Positions 17,997 to 26,124 of a stretch of 64,000 nt of DNA are shown here, piece after piece. How positions within the stretch are numbered: the stretch's first letter is position 1; the number at the start of each line of letters is the position of its first letter. A program made the translations under genes and the position numbers. The stretch comes from Actinomycetes bacterium (GTDB taxonomy: Bacteria > Actinomycetota > Acidimicrobiia > Acidimicrobiales > Microtrichaceae): the NCBI GenBank assembly GCA_024222295.1, contig JAAEPF010000002.1:434001-498000 (forward strand), in the 5' to 3' direction. The notes under the pieces were generated by a model that was not told the DNA's origin, ran no database searches, and saw only the letters and a program-made list of their open reading frames with translations.

Positions 17997-18836
17997 ATGG
18001 CAATGGTCGAAGTCGACGAGCCGGGATCGGCAATCCGGGTGGTGCGTCTCAACAGGCCCGACCGCCTGAATGCGATGTCCATCGACCTGGCGGTGGAGCT
18101 CGACGAGGTGCTCGCAGAGGTGGGTCGCGACAACGAGTGCCGCGTGGTAATCCTCACCGGCGAGGGCAGGGCCTTCTCCTCCGGACTCGACCTCAAGGAC
18201 TACGGGGTGATCCCCAATGTGGATGGCCTGAGCGTGCACAGGATCTCGACGCGGTCGATGCGCATGTACTCCGGCCTCGTGTTGAGGATGCGCGAGATCC
18301 CCCAGCCTTTGATCGCCGCGGTGAATGGGGTCGCCTTCGGCGGCGGCATGTGCCTGGCGCTGGGTTGTGACCTGCGGATCGCGTCGGAGTCCGCCGAATT
18401 CAACGCCACGGGGATCGTGAATGGCCTCTCCTCGGTGGAGATGGGTGCCGGCTGGCTGCTGCCGCGCCTGATCGGAGGAGCCAACGCCAACGACCTGCTG
18501 CTGACGGGCCGGGAGGTGGATGCCGCCGAGGCAATGGCGATGGGTCTGGTGTCGCGGGTCGTGCCCGACGACGAGTTGCTCGACGAAGCCCGCTCGATGG
18601 CGGAGCCGATGGCGAAGTACTCGCACTTCGGCCTCGAGTTGACTAAACAGACACTGCGCTCCGAACTCGAGGTCAACAGTCTTCGTGCCGCCATCGACCT
18701 CGAGGATCGCAGCCAGTTGATGGCCGGCTTCACCGACAACCTCCCGGAGGCAATCCGCGCTTTCGACTCGGGCCGCCCGCCGGTCTTCGTGGACGATCCC
18801 CGCCGGGACCTGTTCGAGACCCCTGACGGCGACTGA
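17997..18836 (+). CDS. enoyl-CoA hydratase/isomerase family protein
   Basis: A 279-residue crotonase-fold protein. It shows VVRLNRPDRLNAMS near the N-terminus, the first oxyanion segment GRAFSSGLDLKDYG, and the second in FGGGMCLALGCDLRIAS. The later pattern (TGREVDAAEAMAMGLVSRVV) is typical of the family. Such proteins act in fatty-acid or CoA-ester metabolism; the exact substrate cannot be read. GAGGGGG precedes the ATG. The gene is divergent from serB. Confidence 0.88.
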   Translation: MAMVEVDEPGSAIRVVRLNRPDRLNAMSIDLAVELDEVLAEVGRDNECRVVILTGEGRAFSSGLDLKDYGVIPNVDGLSVHRISTRSMRMYSGLVLRMREIPQPLIAAVNGVAFGGGMCLALGCDLRIASESAEFNATGIVNGLSSVEMGAGWLLPRLIGGANANDLLLTGREVDAAEAMAMGLVSRVVPDDELLDEARSMAEPMAKYSHFGLELTKQTLRSELEVNSLRAAIDLEDRSQLMAGFTDNLPEAIRAFDSGRPPVFVDDPRRDLFETPDGD

Positions 18837-18883
18837 GATCCGCGGGCGGTTGCGGGCGGTTCCCGGGTCCACTGACCGGAACG

Positions 18884-18889
18884 TATGAT
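18884..18889 (+). promoter_or_regulatory. -10 box TATGAT of leaderless LEH-like gene
   Basis: TATGAT ends six bases before the ATG at 18896. Confidence 0.65.
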
Positions 18890-18895
18890 CCGGCG

Positions 18896-19384
18896 ATGCC
18901 AATAGGACTGCAACCGACCGCTGCTGACCGGTCGACTCTGCCGAACGAGCCTCAGGCGGTCGTCGAGGCGTTCCTTGCCGCCCTGGCGGACCACGACGTC
19001 GACACGGCGAGGGCGCTGGTCGATGACGACATCCTCTATGTGAACGTGGGGCTGCCGGCAGTGCGCGGCCGCGAGCAGATGGACAAGGTGTTCGCCCTGC
19101 TCGACCGACCGTCCTCGGACTTCGAGGTGTACATGCACTCGATCTCAGCCGACGGCAAGACCGTGCTGACCGAGCGCACCGACGTGCTGGTCGCCGGTCC
19201 GCTGCGCGCCCAGTTCTGGGTGTGGGGCCGCTTTGACGTGGTCGACGGCAAGATCGTGCTCTGGCGGGACTCCTTTGACTTCCTGGACATCGTGCGAGGC
19301 ACCCTGCGCGGTGCGCTCGCGATGGTGGTTCCAGGTCTCGCACCATTGCCGCCACGAGGCGACAATGACCCACCCGGTCGCTGA
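18896..19384 (+). CDS. limonene-1,2-epoxide hydrolase-like protein (SnoaL fold)
   Basis: A 162-residue NTF2/SnoaL-fold protein. The Arg and Asp of LTERTDVL and the Asp of LWRDSFD match the Asp-Arg-Asp catalytic set known for limonene-1,2-epoxide hydrolase and its mycobacterial relative. This suggests a real epoxide hydrolase, perhaps for lipid or steroid epoxides, rather than a non-catalytic SnoaL protein. The leaderless promoter fixes the start. Substrate is inference only. Confidence 0.8.
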   Translation: MPIGLQPTAADRSTLPNEPQAVVEAFLAALADHDVDTARALVDDDILYVNVGLPAVRGREQMDKVFALLDRPSSDFEVYMHSISADGKTVLTERTDVLVAGPLRAQFWVWGRFDVVDGKIVLWRDSFDFLDIVRGTLRGALAMVVPGLAPLPPRGDNDPPGR

Positions 19385-19509
19385 GCTGGAACGACGCTGA
19401 TCGGTGTGCGCAGGGTCCCGTTCGGTAACCACACGAAGGGCCGTGGGTCCATCCGGTGCGCGACGCATCGGCTCATGCGGCGTCTCCCCTGAGTCGTGCT
19501 TCGCTCGAT

Positions 19510-20829
19510 TCAGGTGCTCGGCGCGACGCCGACGACCTCTGTGGCCTGGGCGTCGGGCTCGCGCAGGTCGACCACGGCGGCCAGCACGACTGCCATTGCC
19601 GCCCCGGCGAGCAACACGGCCGTCATGCCGACCGAGTCGATCACGACTCCGCCGATCAGCCCGCCGACCGGGACCAGTCCCGCCCAGGCCATCATCCACA
19701 GGCCCATGACCCTGCCGCGCACGTCGTCGTGCACGCGCAGTTGCAGGATCGTGATGAGCGCTGTGACGATCACGAAGTAGCTGGCTCCGGCCAGGAACAC
19801 CGAGGGGAATCCGGTCAGCGGTGTGGCTGACATCGTGAAGGCGGCCAGCGCCAGGGCGAACACGCCCAGGCCCACCCGCACGATGCGGGGCCGTTCGTAG
19901 CGGGACAGCCATGAGCCCATCGACAGCGCTCCCGTGAAGGCGCCGAGCCCGAAGGTGGAGAACATAATCGTGTACCGCCAACCCTCGAGGTCGAACTGTT
20001 CGGCTGCGATCTTGGGCATCTGGTAGATGAACACGAGACAGAACACCGAGTAGACGGCAATGGTGATGAGCACCCTGCCGATGACCTTGTCGCGGCGTGC
20101 CTCGCGAAAGCCGCCGGCGAGTTGTTTGAGCGGGGACTCGCCCGGTGCGCCCTTGGGCGAGAAGTCTGCATGGGCGGTCATGAGGGCGAGGATCACGAAG
20201 CCGTATGTGGCGGCGTTGACCACGAACACAGTCGATGCGCCGCCAAGGGCTGCCACGGCGCCGCCGAGGATCGGGCCGACCACGCGACTGGCGTTCATCG
20301 AGGCCGAGCTGAGCGCCACCGCCCCGCGGAGGTCCTCTCGCCCTACGAGGGTCGGAAGGATGGCGTTGGCGGCCGGTGCGTTGATCGACGATGCGATGCC
20401 GATGCCGAACACGATGCCGACCAGTACGGCCCTGTTGGGGTCAGGCTGGGTGGCCACCAGCGCCAGGAGCAGGGAGAGCACTGCCTGCACGCTCGCAATG
20501 CCCACCATCAGCACCCGGCGGTTGACCCGGTCGGCGATGGCGCCTCCGATGGGGGAGAGGAAGAGCATCGGGCCGAGCTGGGCGAAGGTGATGATGCCGA
20601 TGAAGGTCGCGCCGCCGGTCAGGTCATATGCGAGGGCGATGAGGATGACGTTCTGCATCCACGTGCCGATGTTGGACGACATCGTGCCGGCGAACACCCG
20701 ACGGAAGGGCTTGTGTGACAGGGCAGCGGCCATCGAGCCCGGCGCGCGCCCGGCGGGCGGAGGAGCCCCCGCGTTCACGGTGCCAGAAAGTTCGTTAGAC
20801 GAATCTTTCGTGGATCGAAACAATGCCAC
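19510..20829 (-). CDS. MFS transporter, exporter-like (TMS / enterobactin-exporter group)
   Basis: A 439-residue membrane protein with about twelve predicted helices and the MFS signature after helix 2 (GGAIADRVNRRVLM). A short N-terminal cytoplasmic tail precedes MAAALSHKPFRRVFAG. The pattern resembles MFS_3 exporters of siderophores or drugs; the substrate is unknown. The GTG at 20829 was chosen over an upstream ATG because TACGCT lies six bases before it. It is divergent from the J-domain gene, with both promoters in the 87-bp gap. Confidence 0.87.
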   Translation of the reverse strand: MALFRSTKDSSNELSGTVNAGAPPPAGRAPGSMAAALSHKPFRRVFAGTMSSNIGTWMQNVILIALAYDLTGGATFIGIITFAQLGPMLFLSPIGGAIADRVNRRVLMVGIASVQAVLSLLLALVATQPDPNRAVLVGIVFGIGIASSINAPAANAILPTLVGREDLRGAVALSSASMNASRVVGPILGGAVAALGGASTVFVVNAATYGFVILALMTAHADFSPKGAPGESPLKQLAGGFREARRDKVIGRVLITIAVYSVFCLVFIYQMPKIAAEQFDLEGWRYTIMFSTFGLGAFTGALSMGSWLSRYERPRIVRVGLGVFALALAAFTMSATPLTGFPSVFLAGASYFVIVTALITILQLRVHDDVRGRVMGLWMMAWAGLVPVGGLIGGVVIDSVGMTAVLLAGAAMAVVLAAVVDLREPDAQATEVVGVAPST

Positions 20830-20835
20830 GGAGCC

Positions 20836-20841
20836 AGCGTA
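20836..20841 (-). promoter_or_regulatory. -10 box TACGCT of leaderless MFS gene
   Basis: TACGCT on the minus strand lies six bases before the GTG start and supports that start. Confidence 0.6.
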
Positions 20842-20902
20842 GACCCGAGGGTGTCCGCCTGTCAGACTCGTTCCCGCCGGGGTCCGGGGGGCGACGGGCA
20901 CC

Positions 20903-20908
20903 TACCCT
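20903..20908 (+). promoter_or_regulatory. -10 box TACCCT of leaderless J-domain gene
   Basis: TACCCT ends eight bases before the GTG at 20917. Confidence 0.6.
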
Positions 20909-20916
20909 TGGCAGCA

Positions 20917-21675
20917 GTGGCTGACGACCTAGATCTCTACCGCGTGCTCGGTGTGGCACCAGGTGCCGACACCGATGAGATCCGCCGCGCCCACCGCACG
21001 CTCGTGAGGGCACTGCACCCGGACCGCCATGTGGAGGCGACCCAGGCGGAGCAGAAGCTCGCAGAACGGCGCATGCGCGAGATCAACGAGGCATGGCACA
21101 CGCTGCGCGACCCCGTGCGGCGGGCCAATTACGACTTCACCCGCAAGAAGCCGAACCCGTCCGGCGCGAGCCGCTCCGCTTCGGCGGCCCAGCAGCGCCC
21201 GGCCAGCCCCCGGGCCGGAGGAACCCGGCCAAGGGGAACCGGGGCCCGTCCTGGCACGTCGGCGCCCGGCCGCGGCGCGTACTGGAAGCAGCCCGGCGGC
21301 ACGCCGAAGCAGACGTTTGCACCGGAGCGGGGCGCCCGCACCGCCGAGGAGCACGGGCAGGCGGTCAGCCCGGGCACCCTCTTCCTGCTGCGCAGGGGCC
21401 CTGTGATCGCCGGCATCGTGGTGCTCGTGGGGCTGTTCGTGGCCACGGCATTCATCTCAGGCGGCGGTGGCGACACGACCGACGTGATTCCCGAGCCGCT
21501 GGGCGCGTGCGTCGTGCTCGAGGAACAGAGCAGCGGCTACCTGGTCGACTGCGCGCTTCCCAACGACGGCGAAGTGGTCGCTCGCGTGGAGGCGGCACTC
21601 GACTGCCCCCTCACCACCCGCTACGTGCAGGTCGGCACAGAGTTCTTCTGCATCCCGATCCCTCTCGGGGGGTGA
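20917..21675 (+). CDS. membrane-anchored J-domain protein with extracytoplasmic Cys-containing domain
   Basis: A 252-residue protein. Residues 1-70 are a DnaJ J-domain (LYRVLGVAPGADTDEIRRA, HPD motif in ALHPDRH), which stimulates DnaK-type chaperones. A basic Pro/Gly/Arg-rich linker (about 75-150) follows. One transmembrane helix (about 161-182) comes next, then a short domain with four Cys (ACVVLEEQ, LVDCALP, LDCPL, EFFCIPI). Topology predicts the J-domain inside and the Cys domain outside. No other DnaJ domains are present, so this is a class III J-protein. GTG 20917 was preferred over TTG 20908 because of the -10 box. Its function is unknown. Confidence 0.8.
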   Translation: MADDLDLYRVLGVAPGADTDEIRRAHRTLVRALHPDRHVEATQAEQKLAERRMREINEAWHTLRDPVRRANYDFTRKKPNPSGASRSASAAQQRPASPRAGGTRPRGTGARPGTSAPGRGAYWKQPGGTPKQTFAPERGARTAEEHGQAVSPGTLFLLRRGPVIAGIVVLVGLFVATAFISGGGGDTTDVIPEPLGACVVLEEQSSGYLVDCALPNDGEVVARVEAALDCPLTTRYVQVGTEFFCIPIPLGG

Positions 21676-21725
21676 GCCAGCCTGCGCGTGGATCCCGTGG
21701 CTTCGAAGCGTGATGGCACGGCTGT

Positions 21726-21731
21726 TAGAGT
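21726..21731 (+). promoter_or_regulatory. -10 box TAGAGT of tRNA-Val
   Basis: TAGAGT lies eleven bases before the mature 5' end of the tRNA. Confidence 0.5.
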
Positions 21732-21742
21732 CGACCCCTCAC

Positions 21743-21816
21743 GGGCGTATGGCTCAGATGGCTAGAGCGCTGCCTTCACACGGCAGAGGTCACAGGTTCG
21801 AGTCCTGTTACGCCCA
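21743..21816 (+). tRNA. tRNA-Val (anticodon CAC)
   Basis: A complete 74-nt cloverleaf. The acceptor arms GGGCGTA/TACGCCC pair perfectly, the anticodon stem CTGCC/GGCAG closes the loop TTCACAC (anticodon CAC, reads GUG), and the T-arm ACAGG-TTCGAGT-CCTGT follows. The discriminator is A and no CCA is encoded. Its 3' part is repeated at 22791-22833. Confidence 0.97.
21772..21814 (+). repeat. att-like direct repeat, copy 1 (within tRNA-Val)
   Basis: 43 bp of the tRNA from the anticodon stem to near the 3' end. It matches 22791-22833 with two differences; the last 32 bp are identical. Confidence 0.9.
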
Positions 21817-22004
21817 CTACTGCAGATGCCAGTTTCCGCAGGGGCGCGGCGAAAGCACCGGCGAGCGTGCGGATGCGCCCGGCCGCTGAGCTCTCGGCCG
21901 CAGGCTGCTGCGTGTCGGAGGCCGGTGCCCAAGTACGGTGCCGGGGGTGGGTGGGGTCGACCAGAGCCCTCAATTCTCGCATCGACGTGCCGACGGCTAG
22001 GGCC

Positions 22005-22601
22005 ATGGACAAGCATCTGTTCGCACCGATTCGAGCTTCCCGAACCCGTGCCCCGTTGCACGGCGGAGGCGCCTCCCTTCGCCTGGGGGTTGCAGCCGTT
22101 GCAGCAATCCTGGCGCTTCTCGCTGCAGGGTGCGGATCATCAGGCGACGACAGCGCATCGGGAGACGGCAGCTCCTCGGATGACACCACCACGACCACGG
22201 ACTCGACGACCACCGACGCTCCGTCGACGACGGCAGCGCCGAGCACGACGGCTGCCTCGGGCGGCTCGGGCCTGATGGACGGCGTTCCGGCCCCCACCGG
22301 GGCCACCCAGGAGAGCAGCGACTCGATCTCCGAAGGAGGCGAGCACGTGTACTACACCGCCTCGCAATCCGCGACTGACTTCGTGTCGGGCTACGAGTCG
22401 CAGCTGTCGGGCGCCGGCTGGTCGGTCAGCGGCAGCGGTGGCGGAGGCTCCGAGTACGGAGGGGGTGCGGGTCTGACCGCGACCAACGGTGACCGCTACC
22501 TCGTGTTGTCCGCCGGTGGTCCCGGTGGGCAGACCTTCGCCGACCTCTGCGTCTGGCCCCAGAAGCCCAGCAACGACGACTGCGGTGACGGCGACAACTG
22601 A
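22005..22601 (+). CDS. hypothetical lipoprotein, Thr/Ser/Asp-rich linker
   Basis: A 198-residue predicted lipoprotein. A basic N-region and hydrophobic core (LGVAAVAAILALLAAGC) end in a lipobox LAAGC. A low-complexity stretch rich in Asp, Ser and Thr follows, then a 105-residue Gly/Ser-rich C-domain with two Cys (DLCVWP, NDDC). I do not recognise the C-domain. The start is uncertain: ATG 22005 gives a sensible signal sequence, longer and shorter starts are possible. The gene lies alone between tRNA-Val and the repeated tRNA fragment, so it may be cargo of a small mobile or decayed element. Confidence 0.6.
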   Translation: MDKHLFAPIRASRTRAPLHGGGASLRLGVAAVAAILALLAAGCGSSGDDSASGDGSSSDDTTTTTDSTTTDAPSTTAAPSTTAASGGSGLMDGVPAPTGATQESSDSISEGGEHVYYTASQSATDFVSGYESQLSGAGWSVSGSGGGGSEYGGGAGLTATNGDRYLVLSAGGPGGQTFADLCVWPQKPSNDDCGDGDN

Positions 22602-22790
22602 GCTGCGTTCCTGATGGAATCCACCGCTGTGCCCCGGCCCTGACGCTCAGTCGTGCCGGCCGGCCCGTCCAGTCTCTGTCCCGTCAGAGGGTAGAGGACG
22701 GCCAAAAACGACCATCACTCCTCGTGGCTCCGATCGTTGGCATCCCTGGGCGAATGGCGGTTTCGGCTGGTTCCGGCCGCCCGGCCAATC

Positions 22791-22833
22791 GCCTTCGCAC
22801 AGCAGAGGTCACAGGTTCGAGTCCTGTTACGCC
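22791..22833 (+). repeat. att-like direct repeat, copy 2 (orphan tRNA-Val 3' fragment)
   Basis: Copy of the tRNA-Val anticodon-loop-to-3' region. The 32 bp from 22802 are identical to 21783-21814, and the loop reads CGC instead of CAC. No 5' half able to form an acceptor stem lies upstream, so it is not a working tRNA gene. The geometry fits an attachment site left by integration at a tRNA gene. Confidence 0.85.
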
Positions 22834-22894
22834 GACAGCCGTTGTCGAGACGACACCAGTCGGATGATGAACCGCGGCGCAGGCATGCGCGTCG

Positions 22895-22900
22895 TAGCCT
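22895..22900 (+). promoter_or_regulatory. -10 box TAGCCT before small ORF and SDR gene
   Basis: TAGCCT ends seven bases before a GTG at 22908, the same spacing as other leaderless starts in the window. Confidence 0.5.
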
Positions 22901-22907
22901 TCGCCGG

Positions 22908-22997
22908 GTGAGCGAGGACAGAGCCGACAAACTGGTTGTGGATGCCAACGCCGCCTCGGCACCGATCGGCCACCGCACAGGCATCGCAGACCCGTGA
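22908..22997 (+). CDS. possible 29-residue leader peptide upstream of SDR gene
   Basis: GTG-initiated ORF encoding MSEDRADKLVVDANAASA and eleven more residues. It begins seven bases after a -10 box and its TGA overlaps the GTG of the next gene (GTGA), which would couple translation. It matches no family I know. It may be a leaderless coupling peptide, or the SDR gene may simply lack its own ribosome-binding site. Confidence 0.4.
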   Translation: MSEDRADKLVVDANAASAPIGHRTGIADP

Positions 22998-23986
22998 CAC
23001 CAATCGACGTGCTCGACGCCGTGCTCGAGGCACCGATCGTGCCGAGCTTCACGCGGATCGGCTTCGCTGCCCGCCGAGGCCTCGGAAGCTGGAAGGACCT
23101 CGACGACTACGACCTGACCGGCCGGGTCGTCCTGTTGACGGGTGCGACCTCGGGTCTCGGCCTCGCTGCGGCAACACAGCTGGCGCGGTGTGGGGCCGAC
23201 CTTGTGGTGGTCGGCCGCAGCGAGGAGCGCAATGCGGCCGCGGTCGCGCAACTCGGCCATGACACGGGCAACGACCGCATCACCCAGATTCCCGCCGACA
23301 TGGGTGACCTCATGCAGGTCCGGGCACTTGCCGAGCGGTTCGTAGGGGATCACGACCGCCTCGACGTGCTGATCCACAACGCCGGTGCCCTGTCAGGCGA
23401 ACGACAGGAGGCTCCCGATGGAACCGAGGCCACGGTGGCCTCCCAGGTCGTCGGACCCTTCCTGCTCACAGGGCTGCTGCTCGGTCAACTGGCAGCATCG
23501 GCTCCATCCCGCGTGCTGACGATGTCGTCGGGTGGGATGTACGCGAGCAGTCTCACCGTCGAGGGCCTGCAGATGCGCCCCGGCGAGTACAGCGGCGCGA
23601 AGCAGTACTCGCTGGCCAAACGGGCCCAGGTCACTCTCAACGAGCTCTGGGCCGAGAAGTTCGGAGACCAGGGCATCCACTTCCACGCGCTGCACCCGGG
23701 CTGGGCCGACACGCCCGGGGTGGACGCGGCGCTGCCCACCTTCGGCAAGGTCATGGGCCCCCTGTTGCGCACACCGCAAGAGGGGGCGGACACACTGGTA
23801 TGGCTCGCAGCCGACAGTGCTGCACTCGACTCGAGCGGCCTGTTCTGGCTCGACCGTAGGGTGCGACGCACCCACCGGCTGCGGTCGACCAGGGAAGCCG
23901 ACACTGTAGAGCGGCGTGCCCGGCTGTGGGACACCGTTTGTGCGATGGCCGGGATCAGCCCCTCCATCCCGGATGCCCCCGGTTAG
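22994..23986 (+). CDS. short-chain dehydrogenase/reductase (DHRS12-like)
   Basis: A 330-residue classical SDR. The N-terminal 40 residues precede the cofactor motif TGATSGLGLA, the NAG-type motif is LIHNAGA, and the active-site Ser and Tyr-x3-Lys are in VLTMSSGG and YSLAKRAQ. The long N-terminus and the WADTPGVDAALPTF region resemble the DHRS12 group, of unknown substrate. The GTG start overlaps a small upstream ORF. Confidence 0.85.
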   Translation: MTPIDVLDAVLEAPIVPSFTRIGFAARRGLGSWKDLDDYDLTGRVVLLTGATSGLGLAAATQLARCGADLVVVGRSEERNAAAVAQLGHDTGNDRITQIPADMGDLMQVRALAERFVGDHDRLDVLIHNAGALSGERQEAPDGTEATVASQVVGPFLLTGLLLGQLAASAPSRVLTMSSGGMYASSLTVEGLQMRPGEYSGAKQYSLAKRAQVTLNELWAEKFGDQGIHFHALHPGWADTPGVDAALPTFGKVMGPLLRTPQEGADTLVWLAADSAALDSSGLFWLDRRVRRTHRLRSTREADTVERRARLWDTVCAMAGISPSIPDAPG

Positions 23987-24023
23987 CCCGGGAAACTAGT
24001 CCGGCCGGACCATCGCGGAGCGA

Positions 24024-24494
24024 TCAGTTGAGGCGGGCGTACCCGAACGAGAGGGATGCCGCCAGGGCAACCCACACCTGGTACGGCACGAGGACGATGC
24101 CCGCCCACGTGCGGGTCCGGAACGCGGCGAACACGATCGGTGCAGTTGCGACGGCGGCAACACTGAGCGCGATCGCTGCCGCGGGCAGTTCGTGCTTCTC
24201 GTAGAACAGCCACGCCCACGCCAGCGCGGCGGTGATGCTCGCCGCGAGGCAGGCGACCCACAGGACGCGGATATTGGGCGTGCCATGTGCCGCGACCGCC
24301 AGGCCGGCCGCGATCAGCACCACGAAGTTGTAGGGCCAGATCAGGCCGAACACTGCGTCGGGCGGCTGCCACGGCGGGGCTTCGAGGCTCCGGTACCACG
24401 AGTCCCCTGTACTCACCAACCATCCGGAGCCGGACGCGTAGAGCACTACGAGCAGCACGGTTGCCAGTGCCGCAAGAACCCGACCCGTGCTCAT
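24024..24494 (-). CDS. TspO/MBR family membrane protein
   Basis: A 156-residue protein with five predicted helices. The family hallmarks are present: aromatic/Pro-rich PPWQPPDAVFGLIWP after helix 1 and the closing PYQVWVALAASLSFGYARLN. TspO proteins bind porphyrins and sterols and affect tetrapyrrole and stress responses. The ATG at 24494 gives MSTGRVLAALATVL, directly before helix 1. Confidence 0.9.
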   Translation of the reverse strand: MSTGRVLAALATVLLVVLYASGSGWLVSTGDSWYRSLEAPPWQPPDAVFGLIWPYNFVVLIAAGLAVAAHGTPNIRVLWVACLAASITAALAWAWLFYEKHELPAAAIALSVAAVATAPIVFAAFRTRTWAGIVLVPYQVWVALAASLSFGYARLN

Positions 24495-24571
24495 GCGAAA
24501 GCCTCGCACAGATGCCGCACTGCCCGAGTTCGCTCGTTGGTTGGTCGCTGAACGCCCGCGCGGTCGGGTGT

Positions 24572-25597
24572 TCAGAGGTTGGCTCGGTAGTCGTAGGCGA
24601 GGCCGGCTGCGAGCGCCGTCTTGTTCACGAGCCGTCGCGCCACCTTGGCTCTGGTCGTCGAGTCAGTGTTGCGCCGAACGTGGTCGGCCCAGATGGCGGC
24701 TGCGCTGGGGAGCGTGCCGTCAGCGACGTGCCGACTGGGGTCCCAGAGATGAGCATTGGTCAGGGCCGGCGCGTCTCGAAGCTCCGCGTGTTCGATGTCG
24801 ATCACGACAGCGGCCTTCGGAGTCCGGTTGCGAAGGCGCATCGACTGGAGCAGGGCGTTGTCGGTGCCCACCCGGGCTGTTCCGCGGATCTCGGCGACGT
24901 AGCGGCTTGCCGGCGTCATCGTGAGCAGAGCAATGCGCGGGTCGCCCATCAGGTTGTGGAGGGTGTCGGTTCGACGATTCCCGGGTCGGTCCGCGATGGC
25001 GATCGTTGAGTCGTCGAGTGTGCGGATCAGCCCCGGGGGGTCACCCCTGGGGCTCACGTCCATGTGGCCATCGGCATCGGTCGAGACGAGCAAGGCGAAC
25101 GGGGCGCCGGCGACGAACTCCGCGAATGCCGGCATCGCCTCGTCGTGGGCCGGCTGCGGGGTCTGCGGTGCTGTCCACAATCCGGATCGCATGATCGCCT
25201 TTGCGCAATGCAGAAGGGCTTCTTGCACTTCGAGGGCGAGGATGCCGTCGCTGACCCGGAGCCGGCCGTTGATCCGCAGCGTCTCGCCGTAGCCGGGTAC
25301 CAGCGCAATGAGGCCTGCCGGAGCACCGTCGATCAGGCCCTCGCCCGACACGTCTTCGAGCTCCAGCAGCGTGTCGGATCGGGGAATTGCCAGCCCGGGC
25401 TCACCACCGACCGGGATCGTCTGGAGCGCACCGTCGCCGGTCGTCGTGCCGATCACCGCGAATGGGGAGCACGCAAGGAACTGGGCGCAGTGCTCGTCGA
25501 GGAATCGGATCGACTTGAGCATGATTGCGCCGGGACGCGCTCCCACAACGGCTTCGAGCTCGGCATCAGAGGTCAGTGCGGAAGACGACTCGAACAA
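24572..25597 (-). CDS. pyridoxamine 5'-phosphate oxidase-family FMN-binding protein, two-domain
   Basis: A 341-residue protein with two split-barrel (PPOX) halves. The first (about 40-140) contains FAVIGTTTGDG. The second (about 165-300) contains the stronger flavin-pocket pattern MDVSPRGDPPGLIRTLDD and PGNRRTDTLHNLMGDPRIALL. The second half matches a known PPOX subfamily of unknown reaction; F420 or FMN could be the cofactor. TTG 25597 was chosen because family N-terminal sequence begins right after it; ATG 25522 is the alternative. Confidence 0.8.
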   Translation of the reverse strand: MFESSSALTSDAELEAVVGARPGAIMLKSIRFLDEHCAQFLACSPFAVIGTTTGDGALQTIPVGGEPGLAIPRSDTLLELEDVSGEGLIDGAPAGLIALVPGYGETLRINGRLRVSDGILALEVQEALLHCAKAIMRSGLWTAPQTPQPAHDEAMPAFAEFVAGAPFALLVSTDADGHMDVSPRGDPPGLIRTLDDSTIAIADRPGNRRTDTLHNLMGDPRIALLTMTPASRYVAEIRGTARVGTDNALLQSMRLRNRTPKAAVVIDIEHAELRDAPALTNAHLWDPSRHVADGTLPSAAAIWADHVRRNTDSTTRAKVARRLVNKTALAAGLAYDYRANL

Positions 25598-25764
25598 GGG
25601 AACGGCCCCGGAGTGTGGAGGTCTCGGATGGTTGGGTCATTGCCGGTCCGGCCGGCGCTACGACGGTAGTGGGCGGTCCCGTGTCCTGCCGATGCCCCTT
25701 GCGGGCGGGGTCGTTGTGGGCCGGTGGCCAGGTACGCGACCGCTGGGTCAGAATCCAATAGTGG

Positions 25765-25770
25765 TAGACT
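25765..25770 (+). promoter_or_regulatory. -10 box TAGACT of leaderless lipoprotein-rrf2 operon
   Basis: TAGACT ends eight bases before the ATG at 25779. Confidence 0.6.
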
Positions 25771-25778
25771 AGGGGATT

Positions 25779-26114
25779 ATGAGGTGTCGATCGGTGTCGA
25801 TGGTTGTGGTCATCGCATCGGTGGCGGTCATGGGTGCGTGTGGCGGAGAAGGGCCCGCCGAGACCGTGGGATCGTCCACCGCTGGGTCCACCCCGGTCAC
25901 CGTCGAGGATCGCCTCGGGCGCGTCGACCCCGACCCCTACGACGGGAAGGTGGGCGACATCGAGCTCACCTCCAGCGAGATCGGCTATCGCGACAAATTC
26001 GAGCTGACCGACCTCGAAGCCCACGACGCGTTCGGGTACTCCTGTGGCATCAGCCAGAACGCAGAGCCGATCGAGCGCTTTGCCAACCAGCCCACAGAAC
26101 CAGTCGAACCCTGA
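25779..26114 (+). CDS. small hypothetical lipoprotein
   Basis: A 111-residue predicted lipoprotein. A hydrophobic segment (VSMVVVIASVAVMGACGG) ends in lipobox MGAC, and an acidic domain with one further Cys (FGYSCGISQ) follows. No family is recognised. It begins just after a -10 box and lies ten bases before an Rrf2-type regulator, so the two are probably cotranscribed. Confidence 0.65.
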   Translation: MRCRSVSMVVVIASVAVMGACGGEGPAETVGSSTAGSTPVTVEDRLGRVDPDPYDGKVGDIELTSSEIGYRDKFELTDLEAHDAFGYSCGISQNAEPIERFANQPTEPVEP

Positions 26115-26124
26115 GTCCTTGCCC

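Larger units (their letters stand above)
22602..22907 (+). other. gene-free interval carrying the tRNA-Val fragment
   Basis: About 300 bases after the lipoprotein gene. The only recognisable content is the tRNA-Val 3' fragment (22791-22833). No integrase remnant or terminator was recognised. Confidence 0.6.

Noticed and set aside
21776-22306. Minus-strand ORF ending GVTGLEPVTSAV, and a similar one near 22684-23052
   Set aside because: These are antisense translations of the tRNA-Val sequence and its copy, a known source of spurious proteins.
22791-22833. A second tRNA gene
   Set aside because: No 5' acceptor or D-arm sequence pairs with the fragment; only the 3' part is present.
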